Source of the DNA: UBA10649 sp963700745
GTDB taxonomy: Bacteria; Actinomycetota; Actinomycetes; S36-B12
Reading direction: 5' to 3'
Assembly: GCA_963700745.1 (NCBI GenBank)
Contig: CAVOYT010000001.1
Span: forward strand, 248,001-312,000
Length of the DNA: 64,000 nt
Below the pieces are notes generated by a model. That model was not told the origin of the DNA. It worked only from the letters and a program-made list of their open reading frames with translations, and ran no database searches. A program made the position numbers and the translations under genes. This document shows, piece after piece, positions 33,987 to 43,631 of the stretch. Each line of letters starts with the position of its first letter. Within the stretch, counting starts at the first letter, position 1.

Positions 33987-35642
33987 ATGGCCAAGCCCAC
34001 CATCCTCACCGTCGATGACGACCCCATGGTTTCCCAGGCGATCACCCGAGACCTGCGGGACCGCTATGGAGCGACCCACCGCATCGTCCGGGCGGCGTCA
34101 GGCGCAGAGGCGCTCGACGTTCTCCGGGAAATGGCGCTGCGCGACCGCCCGGTCGCCATGGTCGTGACGGACCAGCGCATGCCGGAGATGACCGGCATCG
34201 AGATGCTCGCGCTAGCCCGGGAATTCGTTCCCGAGGCCAAGTTCCTGCTGCTCACCGCATACGCCGACACTGACGTGGCGATCAAGGCCATCAACGACAT
34301 CGGCCTCGACTACTACCTGCTCAAACCGTGGGATCCACCGGCCGAGCGCCTGTACCCCGTCACCGACGACCTGCTGGGGGACTGGCAGTCCGCTCATCCT
34401 GAGGCGACGACCGATGTCCGCGTGGTGGGTCACCAGTGGTCCGACCGCACTCACGAGTTGAAGACCTTCCTGGCGCGCAACCACGTTCCCTACGGCTGGC
34501 TCGACGTCGACCGGGACAAGGAAGCGGGTCGGCTCGTGGACCTGGCCGACGCGGGGCCAGAGGACCTGCCACTCGTGATCATCCCCGACGGCATGCTCCG
34601 GGCACCGACCACGCGCAAACTCGCCGACGCCCTGGGGCTGAGTACCCAGGCGCAGCAGCCGCTGTATGACGTCTGCATCGTCGGTGGCGGGCCCGCAGGA
34701 CTGGCGGCCGCCGTCTACGCGGCCTCCGAGGGACTGAGCACGGTCATCGTGGAGCGGCACGCCCCGGGTGGCCAGGCCGGTCAGAGCGCGGCCATCGAGA
34801 ACTACCTCGGCTTCCCGCGAGGACTCTCCGGCTCCGATCTCACCCAGCGAGCCGTCGCCCAAGTAGCGCGATTCGGCGCCGAGATGGTGCTCGCTCGCGA
34901 CGTCGCTGCGCTGGAGGTCCGAGGACCCGTGCGCGCGGTCGTCTTCGAGAACGGGGACTGCGTCGAGGCTCGTGCGGTCGTCGTCGCGACCGGAGTCTCC
35001 TACCGGCTGCTCGAGGGTCCGGGCCTGGACGACTTCTCCGGCCGGGGCGTCTACTACGGCGCTACGGCCAGCGAGGCGAGCCAGTGTGAAGGGGAGGACG
35101 TCTACGTCGTAGGAGCTGCCAACTCTGCCGGTCAGGCGACACTCAACCTCGCTAGATTCGCCCGCCGGGTGGTGATGGTCGTGCGGGGCGATTCGCTCGA
35201 GGCCTCGATGTCCTCCTACCTGGTCGATCGGATCAAGGCCGCCCCCAACATCGAGGTTCGGCTACAGAGTCAGGTTGTCGCGGGACGTGGTGAGGGGCAC
35301 CTCGAGGCAATCACGATCGCGGATCGCGAGTCGGGGGTCACGGAGGAGGTGCCGACCAACTGGCTGTTCGTCTTCATCGGTGCTGCTCCACGCACCGAGT
35401 GGCTGGGGAGCGAGGTGGCCCGGGACGCAAAGGGATTCGTGGTCACCGGTCCGGACGTGCTCGGCTACGAGAGCGTCGTGCGGTGGCCGCTCGCACGGCA
35501 GCCGTTCCAGTTGGAGACCAGCCTGCCGGGAGTCTTCGCGGCTGGCGACGTCAGGCTCGACTCGATGAAGAGGGTGGCCTCGGCGGTGGGCGAGGGGGCC
35601 ATGGCGGTCTCGTTCGTGCACGGATACCTGGCCACGGTGTGA
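33987..35642 (+). CDS. Response regulator-glutaredoxin-like-thioredoxin-reductase-like fusion
   Basis: A 551-residue three-domain protein. Receiver domain 1-125: acidic pair Asp10-12, phosphoacceptor Asp62 (VVTDQRMPEM), Lys113. A glutaredoxin-like domain at about 140-220 lacks active cysteines (GHQWSDRTHELKTFLARN). A TrxB-like flavoprotein follows: FAD motif GGGPAG (233-238) and ATGVSYR. The TrxB redox CxxC is missing; the site reads YYGATASEASQC. So a phosphorylation signal is linked to a flavoprotein that cannot do normal thioredoxin reduction. The stop overlaps the next gene start (GTGA), which encodes the partner kinase. Confidence 0.9.
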   Translation: MAKPTILTVDDDPMVSQAITRDLRDRYGATHRIVRAASGAEALDVLREMALRDRPVAMVVTDQRMPEMTGIEMLALAREFVPEAKFLLLTAYADTDVAIKAINDIGLDYYLLKPWDPPAERLYPVTDDLLGDWQSAHPEATTDVRVVGHQWSDRTHELKTFLARNHVPYGWLDVDRDKEAGRLVDLADAGPEDLPLVIIPDGMLRAPTTRKLADALGLSTQAQQPLYDVCIVGGGPAGLAAAVYAASEGLSTVIVERHAPGGQAGQSAAIENYLGFPRGLSGSDLTQRAVAQVARFGAEMVLARDVAALEVRGPVRAVVFENGDCVEARAVVVATGVSYRLLEGPGLDDFSGRGVYYGATASEASQCEGEDVYVVGAANSAGQATLNLARFARRVVMVVRGDSLEASMSSYLVDRIKAAPNIEVRLQSQVVAGRGEGHLEAITIADRESGVTEEVPTNWLFVFIGAAPRTEWLGSEVARDAKGFVVTGPDVLGYESVVRWPLARQPFQLETSLPGVFAAGDVRLDSMKRVASAVGEGAMAVSFVHGYLATV

Positions 35643-37030
35643 TCGACACGACGGACCTGCGGGCCATCTCCCTGTTCGACGGCATCCCGGACGCTGCCCT
35701 TGGCGCGATGCTCGCCGAGAGCGAAGAGGTTGCGTACGCGACCGGTGAGCGACTGTGGAGCGAGGGGTCACCGGCCGACGACTGGTGGGTTCTGATCGAC
35801 GGCTCGGTCGACCTGACTCGCCGGGTCGGCCGCGAGGACTCCGTCGTCGGGAGGTTCGACGCTCCGGGCCGATGGGCCGGCGGGTTCCGCGCGTGGGACT
35901 CCGACGGCGTGTACCTGGCCTCGGGCTTCGGCCGCTCCCCCGGGCGCGTGCTGCGCGTGCCGGCCGCGGCATTGCGCCGGCTGCTGAGCGAGATCCCGCT
36001 CGCCGCGCACATCATCGATGGCATCTTCCACACCGCGAGGTCCATCGAGGCCGGTGCGCGAGAGCGAGAGGCCCTGGTGGCGCTCGGAACGCTGGCTGCG
36101 GGTCTTGCCCACGAGCTCAACAACCCTGCCGCAGCGGCCGTGCGCGCCGTCGACTCCCTGGCACGGGCCAGTGCGGCCCTGCTGGAATCGCTCGCCGCGC
36201 TGGCGAAGGCGGCGATCTCGGCTGAGCAGTTCGCTGAAGTGGACGCCCTGCGCTCCGAGCTCGACCCGCTTGCCGGGCGCCTGGATGCCCTTACCGTCGC
36301 TGACCGTGAGGAAGACCTCGTCGACTGGCTGGATCAGCACGGGGTGAGTCGGGGCTGGGCGATGGCGTCCCCGCTTGCAGCGGCCGGCGCGGACCCCGAA
36401 TGGTGCAGCCGCATCGAGCAGGTGCTGGGGCCCAATGCGCTCGAGCCGGGTCTCGGCTGGGTGGCCAGCACCATGGAGATGGAGGGGCTCCTCTCGGAGG
36501 TCAAGGAATCCACGCAGCGGGTCTCCAACCTGGTGGCGGCAGTGCGTTCCTACTCGCAACTCGACCGCGCGTCCATGCAACTGATCGACGTGACCGAGGG
36601 GATCGACAGCACATTGGTCATGCTTGACCACCGGCTGCGGGAGGGAATCACCGTCGAGCGCGACTACGCAACCGATCTGCCTCGCATCCAGGCGGTCGCC
36701 GGTGAGCTGAACCAGGTCTGGACGAACCTGATCGACAACGCGATCGACGCCATGGAGGACGGCGGCCAGCTGCGGATTAAGACCCGCGCGGTCGACGGCT
36801 GTGTCGTGGTCGAGATCATGGATTCCGGCAGTGGCATGCCCAGCGAGATCCAGGCCAACGCCTTCAACCCGTTCTTCACGACGAAGGACGTCGGCAAGGG
36901 AACGGGTTTGGGTCTCGACATCAGCCGGCGGATCATCGTCGATCGCCATGGCGGCGAGATCACCATGGACTCCGTGCCCGGGAGGACCACCCTTCGCGTT
37001 CGGCTCCCCTTGCGTCCTTCTTCGGACTGA
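35639..37030 (+). CDS. Histidine kinase with N-terminal cNMP-binding domain
   Basis: A 463-residue soluble kinase. Residues about 10-120 form a cyclic-nucleotide-binding-like beta barrel (LFDGIPDAALGAML, GERLWSEGSPADDWWVLIDG). The HisKA H box GLAHELNNPAAAAV gives phospho-His158. HATPase_c motifs: NQVWTNLIDNAIDAM, DSGSGMP and GKGTGLGLDI. No membrane segment. Coupled by a four-base overlap to the response-regulator/TrxB-like gene, so the two form a cognate pair that may read redox or cNMP state. Confidence 0.92.
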   Translation: MIDTTDLRAISLFDGIPDAALGAMLAESEEVAYATGERLWSEGSPADDWWVLIDGSVDLTRRVGREDSVVGRFDAPGRWAGGFRAWDSDGVYLASGFGRSPGRVLRVPAAALRRLLSEIPLAAHIIDGIFHTARSIEAGAREREALVALGTLAAGLAHELNNPAAAAVRAVDSLARASAALLESLAALAKAAISAEQFAEVDALRSELDPLAGRLDALTVADREEDLVDWLDQHGVSRGWAMASPLAAAGADPEWCSRIEQVLGPNALEPGLGWVASTMEMEGLLSEVKESTQRVSNLVAAVRSYSQLDRASMQLIDVTEGIDSTLVMLDHRLREGITVERDYATDLPRIQAVAGELNQVWTNLIDNAIDAMEDGGQLRIKTRAVDGCVVVEIMDSGSGMPSEIQANAFNPFFTTKDVGKGTGLGLDISRRIIVDRHGGEITMDSVPGRTTLRVRLPLRPSSD

Positions 37031-37131
37031 GGCCCCGTGACGCACGAACCGACACAGATGGACGCGACTGCTCAGTCGTTGCTTATGCAGGGCAGGCTTC
37101 GTACGGTGGTCGCCGGAGGTGGTGGCCGACG

Positions 37132-37872
37132 ATGCTCGGACTCCCGGACGACGTGACGACGTGCCTGTTCGACCTTGACGGCGTCCTGACGGACACCGCC
37201 TCGGTTCACCAAGTGGCCTGGAAGGACATGTTCGACGAGTTCCTGGCCGCGCGGTCCACGGCCGACGGCTCTGAGCTCGTCGCCTTCACCGCCCGTGACT
37301 ACGAGGCCTACGTCGATGGCAAGCCGCGACTCGATGGGGTGCGCGACTTCCTCACCAGCCGCGGGATCACCTTGCCCGAGGGTGGGCCCGACAGCACACC
37401 CGAGGATGACACCGTCACCGGTCTGGGCCTGCGCAAGAACGTCATCGTCCTTCGCCGGATCCGGGAGGACGGAGTAGACGTGTTCGAGGGCTCGCGCCGA
37501 TACCTCCAGGCGGCGACGGAGGCCGGGCTTCGTCGAGCGGTGGTCTCCTCCTCGGCGAACGCTGGCGAAGTCCTCGAGGCGGCCGGACTGGCCCCGATGA
37601 TCGAACTGCGGGTGGATGGTGTGACCATCCGGGAGGAGCACCTGAGCGGCAAGCCGGCACCGGACACCTTCCTGGCGGCCGCGGCACGACTGGGTGTCGA
37701 TCCCGGACAGTGCGCGGTGTTCGAGGATGCCCTGTCAGGAGTGGCCGCGGGCCGGGCGGGTGGCTTCGGCATCGTGGTCGGCGTTGATCGAGTCGGACAG
37801 GCCGAGCAGCTTCGGGCGCACGGCGCCGACATCGTCGTCGCTGATCTCGCGGAACTCTTGGAGGCAGGATGA
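37132..37872 (+). CDS. Beta-phosphoglucomutase-like HAD hydrolase
   Basis: A 246-residue HAD-superfamily protein of the beta-PGM group. Motif I CLFDLDGVLTDTASVH; motif II VVSSSAN; motif III SGKPAPDTF; motif IV VFEDALSGVAAGRAGG. The stop overlaps the GH65 phosphorylase start (ATGA). GH65 enzymes release beta-glucose 1-phosphate, and beta-PGM turns it into glucose 6-phosphate, so the pair is a disaccharide catabolic unit. Confidence 0.92.
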   Translation: MLGLPDDVTTCLFDLDGVLTDTASVHQVAWKDMFDEFLAARSTADGSELVAFTARDYEAYVDGKPRLDGVRDFLTSRGITLPEGGPDSTPEDDTVTGLGLRKNVIVLRRIREDGVDVFEGSRRYLQAATEAGLRRAVVSSSANAGEVLEAAGLAPMIELRVDGVTIREEHLSGKPAPDTFLAAAARLGVDPGQCAVFEDALSGVAAGRAGGFGIVVGVDRVGQAEQLRAHGADIVVADLAELLEAG

Positions 37873-40232
37873 TCGCCCAGCGCCCGTACCCGATCGAGCC
37901 GTGGTCGGTGACGGAGACGCGCCTCGACCTGGACCTCCTGCCGCAGTCCGAATCGCTGTTCGCCCTATCGAACGGGCACATCGGCCTGCGCGGAAACCTC
38001 GACGAGGGGGAGCCCTACGGCCTTCCGGGCACCTACCTCAACAGCTTCTACGAGCAGCGGCCGCTTCCCTACGCCGAAGCCGCCTACGGCTATCCCGAGA
38101 ACGACCAGACGATGATCAACGTCACCGATGGCAAGCTCATTCGGCTGCTCGTCGATGACGAGCCGTTCGACGTTCGCTACGGCGACCTCCATGAGCATCG
38201 GCGTCGGCTCGACCTGCGGACCGGCCTGCTTGAGCGGTCGGTGGACTGGACGTCGCCGGGCCAGTCTCGCGTGCGGGTGCGCTCCCGTCGGCTGGTGTCC
38301 TTCTCGCAGCGGTCCATCGCCGCGATCGAGTACGTGGTGGAGCCTGTCGATCGTCCGGCCCGGCTCATCCTGCAGTCCGAGCTCGTGGCGAACGAGGAGC
38401 AACCACCCATGTCACGCGATCCGCGTGTCGCGGCTGTGCTGGACAGCCCGCTGAGAGCGGTGGCGCAGGATCACGACGATCAGTCGATCGTGCTGCTGCA
38501 TCGCACGCGCGCCAGCAACCTGCTGATGGGCGCGGGCATGAGTCACATCATCGAGGCCCCTGGGCGTGCCGAGGTCGACAGTGCAGTGCGGGAGGACTGG
38601 GCCCGACGGACCGTCGCCTGCACGGTGGAGCCCGGCGACCAGCTGCGCATCGTGAAGTACGTGGCCTACGGATGGTCGGGGCTCCGCTCGGAGAACGCGG
38701 TCCGCGATCAGGTGGCAAGCGCACTCTCCCAGGCTCGGTTCTCCGGCTGGGATGGTCTCGTTGCCGAGCAGGCGGCGTACCTCGACGAGTTCTGGGGGGC
38801 CGCGGACGTCGAAGTGGAGGGTGACGCGGAACTCCAGCAGGCCGTGCGCTTCTCGCTCTTCCATGTCCTGCAGGCCGGTGCCAGGGCGGAGCGCCGCGCG
38901 ATTCCGTCGAAGGGACTGACTGGGCCCGGCTATGACGGGCACACGTTCTGGGACACCGAGATGTACGTCCTTCCGGTGCTGACGTACGCCCAACCGGGGG
39001 CGGCCGGTGATGCCCTCAAGTGGCGCCACTCCACGCTCGACCGGGCCCGGGACCGCGCCTCGGAGCTCAAGCTCGCTGGTGCCGCATTCCCTTGGCGGAC
39101 GATCCGTGGCGAGGAGTGCTCGGGATACTGGCCGGCCGGGACCGCCGCCTTCCACATCAACGCCGATATCGCGGCGGCCGTGGTCCGCTACTGCGCGGCC
39201 ACCGGGGACGAGGAATTCGAGCGCGAGTTCGGTCTGGAGCTGCTGGTCGAGATCGCCCGGCTGTTCATGTCGCTCGGCCACCACGATCAGCACGGCGGAT
39301 GGCACATCGACGGCGTGACAGGCCCCGACGAGTACAGCGCGATCGCCGACGACAACGTCTATACGAATCTCATGGCCGCCAACGCATTGGTCGCGGCTGC
39401 TGACTCGGCGTTGCGACACCCGGCCGTCGCCCGAGCGCTCGGCGTGACCACGGAGGAGGGGGCCTCGTGGCGGGGGGCGGCCGCCGCGGTGCACATCCCC
39501 TACGACGAGGCCCGCGAAGTCCACGAGCAGTCTGCCGGCTTCACGGGTCACGACGAATGGGACTTCGCCACCGCAACACCTACCCCCTGCTCCTGCAATG
39601 AGACCTACTTCGACCTCTACCGCAAGCAGGTCCTGAAGCAGGCCGACACCGTCCTGGCCATGCACTGGTGCGGCGACAAGTTCACGCCCGAGGAGAAGGC
39701 CCGCAACTTCGACTACTACGAGCGGCGCACGGTCCGCGACTCGTCTCTCTCGTCGTGCACGCAGGCAGTACTGGCAGCGGAGATCGGCCACCTCGATCTC
39801 GCCTACGACTACGCCTACGAAGCGGCGCTCATCGACCTGCTCGACCTGCAGCAGAACAGCAGGAACGGCCTGCACATGGCGTCGCTGGGTGGCGCCTGGC
39901 TGGCCCTGGTGGCTGGCTTCGGCGGCTTCCGCGACCACGACGGCATCCCCTCCTTCGATCCGGCCCTGCCCGAAGGGCTGACGCGGCTGTGCTTCGCGCT
40001 TCGCTGGCGCGATCTTCGGCTGCGGGTGGACGTCGAGCCCCACCAGGTGACCTACTCGGTCCAGGAGGACACGTCGTCGACCCTGCTCCTGCGTCATGCG
40101 GGCGAGGAGATCCTCATCGCGGCAGGCGAACCGGCGGTCCGCCCGGTCCTTCCGCGGATCCCGACCATGCCACCGCCCGAGCAGCCGCCAGGCAGGGCTC
40201 CCATGTCGGCTCGGCGACCGATCGAATCCTGA
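37869..40232 (+). CDS. Glycoside hydrolase family 65 disaccharide phosphorylase
   Basis: A 787-residue GH65 enzyme (maltose, trehalose or kojibiose phosphorylase group). N-terminal beta-sandwich domain with SLFALSNGHIGLRGNLDEGEP; (alpha/alpha)6 catalytic domain with YDGHTFWDTEMYVLP and the likely general acid Glu in GVTGPDEYSAIADDN; the later KQADTVLAMHW and ERRTVRDSSLSSC are GH65 hallmarks. Intact frame, directly after the beta-PGM-like gene. The exact disaccharide cannot be read; trehalose or maltose is most likely by family frequency. Confidence 0.9.
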   Translation: MIAQRPYPIEPWSVTETRLDLDLLPQSESLFALSNGHIGLRGNLDEGEPYGLPGTYLNSFYEQRPLPYAEAAYGYPENDQTMINVTDGKLIRLLVDDEPFDVRYGDLHEHRRRLDLRTGLLERSVDWTSPGQSRVRVRSRRLVSFSQRSIAAIEYVVEPVDRPARLILQSELVANEEQPPMSRDPRVAAVLDSPLRAVAQDHDDQSIVLLHRTRASNLLMGAGMSHIIEAPGRAEVDSAVREDWARRTVACTVEPGDQLRIVKYVAYGWSGLRSENAVRDQVASALSQARFSGWDGLVAEQAAYLDEFWGAADVEVEGDAELQQAVRFSLFHVLQAGARAERRAIPSKGLTGPGYDGHTFWDTEMYVLPVLTYAQPGAAGDALKWRHSTLDRARDRASELKLAGAAFPWRTIRGEECSGYWPAGTAAFHINADIAAAVVRYCAATGDEEFEREFGLELLVEIARLFMSLGHHDQHGGWHIDGVTGPDEYSAIADDNVYTNLMAANALVAAADSALRHPAVARALGVTTEEGASWRGAAAAVHIPYDEAREVHEQSAGFTGHDEWDFATATPTPCSCNETYFDLYRKQVLKQADTVLAMHWCGDKFTPEEKARNFDYYERRTVRDSSLSSCTQAVLAAEIGHLDLAYDYAYEAALIDLLDLQQNSRNGLHMASLGGAWLALVAGFGGFRDHDGIPSFDPALPEGLTRLCFALRWRDLRLRVDVEPHQVTYSVQEDTSSTLLLRHAGEEILIAAGEPAVRPVLPRIPTMPPPEQPPGRAPMSARRPIES

Positions 40233-40268
40233 CTGGGTGTGCCCGTCGGCGCTCGACAAGGAGGAGTC

Positions 40269-41013
40269 ATGGCAACCTTCACCGGATCCGACGACCTGCG
40301 GGGAGCGGAGTTCGTTGACGCGGACCTGCGAGGGGCCCGCTTCGTCAGGTCTGACCTGTCCGGAGTCGTGATGCGCGGCGTCGACGTTCAGGGGATGGAC
40401 ATCGACGCGCCGTGGCTCTTCGACGGCGAGGGCAGCCTACGCGTCAACGGCGTCGACGTGGTCCCGCTTGTCGAGGCTGAACTCAACCGCCGCTTCCCCG
40501 GTCGCTCCGACCGACGCGCTGACGATCCGGATGGCCTGCGCGCAGCCTGGGCGTCGCTCGAGCGTGCCTGGGCTGCCACGCTCGAGCGCGTCGCGGCGAT
40601 GCCGGAAGGCACCGTCGACGTGTCGGTAGGCGGCGAGTGGTCGTTTGCGCAGACTCTGCGGCACCTGGTCATGGCGACCGACGTGTGGCTTGGCCGGGCG
40701 ATCCTGGGGATCGAACAACCGTTCCACCCCGTCGGTCAACCGAACGTCGAGTATGAGACGGACGGCAACGACATGTCGGTCTTTGCCGCCGGCACATCCG
40801 TCGTATGCCGAGGTGCTCGAGGCTCGGTCGGGCCGCGTCGCCATGGTGCGCGACTTCCTCGCCAACGTCACCGCGGAGGAACTCGCCGTTGTGCATGCGA
40901 ACCCGTGGGATCCCGAGCACGAGGAGACCACCCTGTCGTGCCTCCACGTGATCCTTGGAGAGGAGTGGGAGCACCTCCGCTACGCGGTACGTGACCTCGA
41001 CGCCCTCGACTGA
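40269..41013 (+). CDS. Pentapeptide-repeat plus DinB-like protein (one frameshift)
   Basis: About 247 residues after repair. The N terminus has pentapeptide repeats (DLRGAEFVDADLRGARFVRS); the rest is DinB_2-like with a conserved WSFAQTLRHLVMATDVWLGR and C-terminal HVILGEEWEHLRYA, giving the usual histidine triad of metal-binding DinB proteins. One extra C near 40788 separates MSVFA from HPSYAEVLEARSG. ATG at 40269 follows AAGGAGG. In actinobacteria this architecture is common and of unknown function. Confidence 0.8.
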
Positions 41014-41017
41014 GGTC

Positions 41018-41604
41018 CTACTGCCCGACGTCCGATGAGCCCGCGGATTCTCGTGATGAGGCGAGTCCTCGCGGGCCTGACCGTCCGCGGGTGCGGTCGG
41101 CTGCGTGACGCCACCCATGCCGGTGACGATGGCGTCATAGGTGGCCCGGGAGATGATGGCACCCTCGCGCCGCACGGACTTGGCGTGCACGGCGAGGACG
41201 CGATCGCGCCGCACCCAGCTCTCACGTCCCTGCCGGTCCCACGAGCCGGTCCCGATGGAGATCCACCGTTGGTCACCCGCGTGGTCCTTGCTCGAGAGCA
41301 TGAGCGCGACCAACCGGTCGTCGTGGGCGCGGCCGATGACGGCGACGGGACGATCCTTGCCGACGGCGTCGTCCTCCTCGTATGCGACCCAGGTCCAGAC
41401 GATCTCGCCCGGATCAGCGTCGCGATCCAGCTCCGGGCTGTACTCGAAGCGACGGGGCCCTCGTAGTCGTAGGCACCGCCTCGGGCGGGGACCGGGTCGG
41501 CGGACGGGTCGGGCTCGGCGGGTGCTGCGAGCCCCGGTGGTCTACGGAAGGACCCGGTTCCGCTGCGACGGTGTCGGGTCCCGCTTCGAAGGGGTCCCGG
41601 CCAT
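41018..41604 (-). CDS. PemK/MazF-like protein (frameshifted, ends uncertain)
   Basis: The core is clear: EYSPELDRDADPGEIVWTWV, KDRPVAVIGRA, LVALMLSSKDHAGD, WISIGTGSWDRQGRESWVR and SVRREGAIISRATYDAIV match the stand-alone PemK/MazF-fold family of actinobacteria. N-terminal of this, GAYDYEGPV lies in another frame (indel near 41452), and ATG at 41604 (MAGTPSKRDPTPSQRN) would need a further shift. The C-terminal stop is uncertain. No antitoxin gene is adjacent, and chromosomal members of this group are not proven toxins. Confidence 0.55.
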
Positions 41605-42357
41605 GCTGCATCGTCCCACGGGGCGACGCAGAATCGGTCGCGGAAGGTGCGGTCAGGTCGCGCGTTGGGCAGCGCCAAGCACGGCGGCAGGCCAGACAGC
41701 GCCACCATGTGACGCCCGATCCGGGCGCGACTCCGGTGCGAGGCGACGCCTCGCACCCGGAGTCGCTACCCGATGGGGGTGGACCCGCTGCGCCAACGGG
41801 CTGTCCGTTCGCCGGCCCGCGGAACGGACGGTCAGGCGTGGCCGCCCGATCCGCACCGGCTCGGGCTGGGTGACTGCCGTCGCGGTGGTCGACGGCCGTG
41901 GACGAACGCCCAGCACCAGCGGACCCGCGGTGACGAGCACTCGATCGCTGCCGCTCCCCGACCTGAGAGGTCGGGAAGCATCGAGGTCCGGTAGGATTCT
42001 CGTGTTTCCATGACGTCTCCATTCGGGCATGCGTGATCGACGCATGCCGTGATGAGGTGCCAATCATTGATGTCGACGGCACGCCGCGCCGGGTTGCGGC
42101 GGAGCGGAGCGTCGGGAGCAGTTGCGTGAGCAACGTGAGCGGTCGAGCAACGGGGCTCGTCCGGGTGCGCAGGTCCGGCTACGGACGCGCGCGACAGCGA
42201 GTCTCTAGGACGTAAAGTCCTTGATATTCAACATGAATGACTCCTGACTGTCGGACCTGCGATCGTGGATCCGATCGCGAGGTTGTGAGGTTAGCGGCTT
42301 TGCACCCGGGGTTCGGCAAGTCCCGTACGCGCGTGGTGCGTGACACGTAGGACGGGC
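41605..42357. other. Gene-free stretch rich in inverted repeats
   Basis: No reading frame here has a family match or a convincing start. It contains at least six inverted repeats: CGCCCG-ATC-CGGGCG (41713-41727), a 16-bp stem with one bulged C (41730-41763), GTCCGTTC/GAACGGAC (41803-41829), CCCGACCT-GAG-AGGTCGGG (41957-41975), GGCATGCGT-GATCG-ACGCATGCC (42026-42048) and AGGAC/GTCCT (42205-42219). None has a T tract. They could be a structured RNA, a set of terminators or repeat elements. Confidence 0.5.
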
Positions 42358-42525
42358 TCAGCTTGCGAGCGACATCGAAGGAACGAACAGGTCGAGCATG
42401 TCGGTCAGGTACCCGTAGTGATGAAGGTCGCGCAGCAGCAGGTCGATTGCGTCCCGTGCCCAATCTGCCAATGCCCATGCGTCTGTGCTCATGGTGGCGG
42501 CGATCTCCCCGATGGTGGTGGTCAT
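42358..42525 (-). CDS. Small protein coupled to the reductase gene (55 aa)
   Basis: A 55-codon frame whose ATG overlaps the reductase stop (ATGA). The centre, WALADWARDAIDLLLRDLHH, is a predicted amphipathic helix, then YGYLTDMLDLFVP. No cysteines. The tight coupling and helix content argue for a real small gene, but I recognise no family. Confidence 0.5.
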   Translation of the reverse strand: MTTTIGEIAATMSTDAWALADWARDAIDLLLRDLHHYGYLTDMLDLFVPSMSLAS

Positions 42526-43494
42526 ACGGTGACCACGACCTTGCCGCGGGCGTTGCCGGCGAGGAGGTAGTCGATAGCGGCCGGAGCCTCGGCGAGCGGG
42601 AACGTCCGGTCGATGACCGGTGTGACGAGCCCGGACTCGATGAGCTGAGCCAAGGCGACCAGGTCGGCCTGGTTCTCCGAGGAGATGAACGTTCCGAGGT
42701 GCTGGCTGACGAACGGCGACAGCATCGTCGCGCGCAACTGTCGGTCCACCCCGCCGAGGATTCGCCCGCCCGTCTCTGCACCGATGATGACGAGTCGTCC
42801 GGTCGGAGTCAGGATGCGACGCAGGTCGGCGATCCGACGGTTGCCGCCGGTATCGAGGATGACGTCGAAGAGCTCAGGTCCGGTCGTGACGTCGTCAGTC
42901 CGGTAGTCGACGACATGGTCGGCGCCGAGGGAGCGGACCAGGTCCACCTTCGAGGTGCTGCACACGCCGGTGACCTCTGCGCCGTGCGGCCTTGGCGATC
43001 TGCACGGCGTAGCTTCCGACACCGCCTGACGCGCCGATGACGAGCACCTTCTGTCCGGCCTGCACGCGACCGTGGTCCCGCACGGCCTGCAGGGCAGTGA
43101 GACCCGAGATGGCCACGGCGGATGCCTGCTCGAAGGTGAGGTTCGCCGGCTTGTGCGCGAGCTTGTCCTGGGACGCGGAGGTGAAGTCCGCGAAGGTGCC
43201 CTTGCCGATGCCGAACACCTCGTCGCCCGGCCGGAACCCGGTCACGTTGCTGCCGACCGCCTCCACGACGCCGGCCATGTCCATCCCGGGAGTGCCGTTC
43301 TTCGGCGCGCGCACTCCGTAGCCGGCCAGCCGGACCGGGAGGGGAAGCCCGGTCATCAGATGCCAGACGCCACGGTCCACGCCCGCAGCCTTCACCGCGA
43401 CGAGGACCTCGTCGTCGGCGATGGCGGGGCGGTCGATCTCGCGGACCTCGAGCACGTCGGTCGAGCCGTAGGTGTCTTGCACGATGGCCTTCAT
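42522..43494 (-). CDS. NAD(P)-dependent alcohol dehydrogenase/quinone reductase, second module (one frameshift)
   Basis: About 323 residues after repair. MKAIVQDTYGSTDVLEVREI at the start; GMDMAGVVEAVGSNVTGF; nucleotide motif VLVIGASGGVGSYAVQIAKA; ends GNARGKVVVTV. One extra C near 42985 separates QIAKA from HGAEVTGVCST. Strongly related to the reductase at 30269-31246 (shared VTGVCST and DLVRSLGADHVVDY/ELVRSLGVDDVIDY). ATG at 43494 follows GAAGGAG. Divergent from tetR at 43632, with an operator between them. Confidence 0.88.
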
Positions 43495-43535
43495 GGGGTC
43501 TCCTTCATTCACGGCCTCGTGGGCCTCTCGAGTTA

Positions 43536-43561
43536 CTTACGTCGTATGCTTACGATGTAAG
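43536..43561. promoter_or_regulatory. TetR operator between divergent genes
   Basis: CTTACGTCGTA-TGCT-TACGATGTAAG is an 11-bp inverted repeat with one mismatch. It lies between the reductase (minus) and the tetR gene (plus), 42 bp from the former start. Size and place fit a TetR dimer site. Its sequence differs from the operators of the related module at 30209. Confidence 0.78.
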
Positions 43562-43631
43562 GTACACAGACGACGAGCGCAGCGTCAACTGGGCATACGT
43601 TGTACGTTTCGCTGGCGAGGAGGAGGACGAG

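Noticed and set aside
38412..40259. 615-codon frame opposite the GH65 gene
   Set aside because: Antisense shadow; the plus-strand enzyme has all family motifs.
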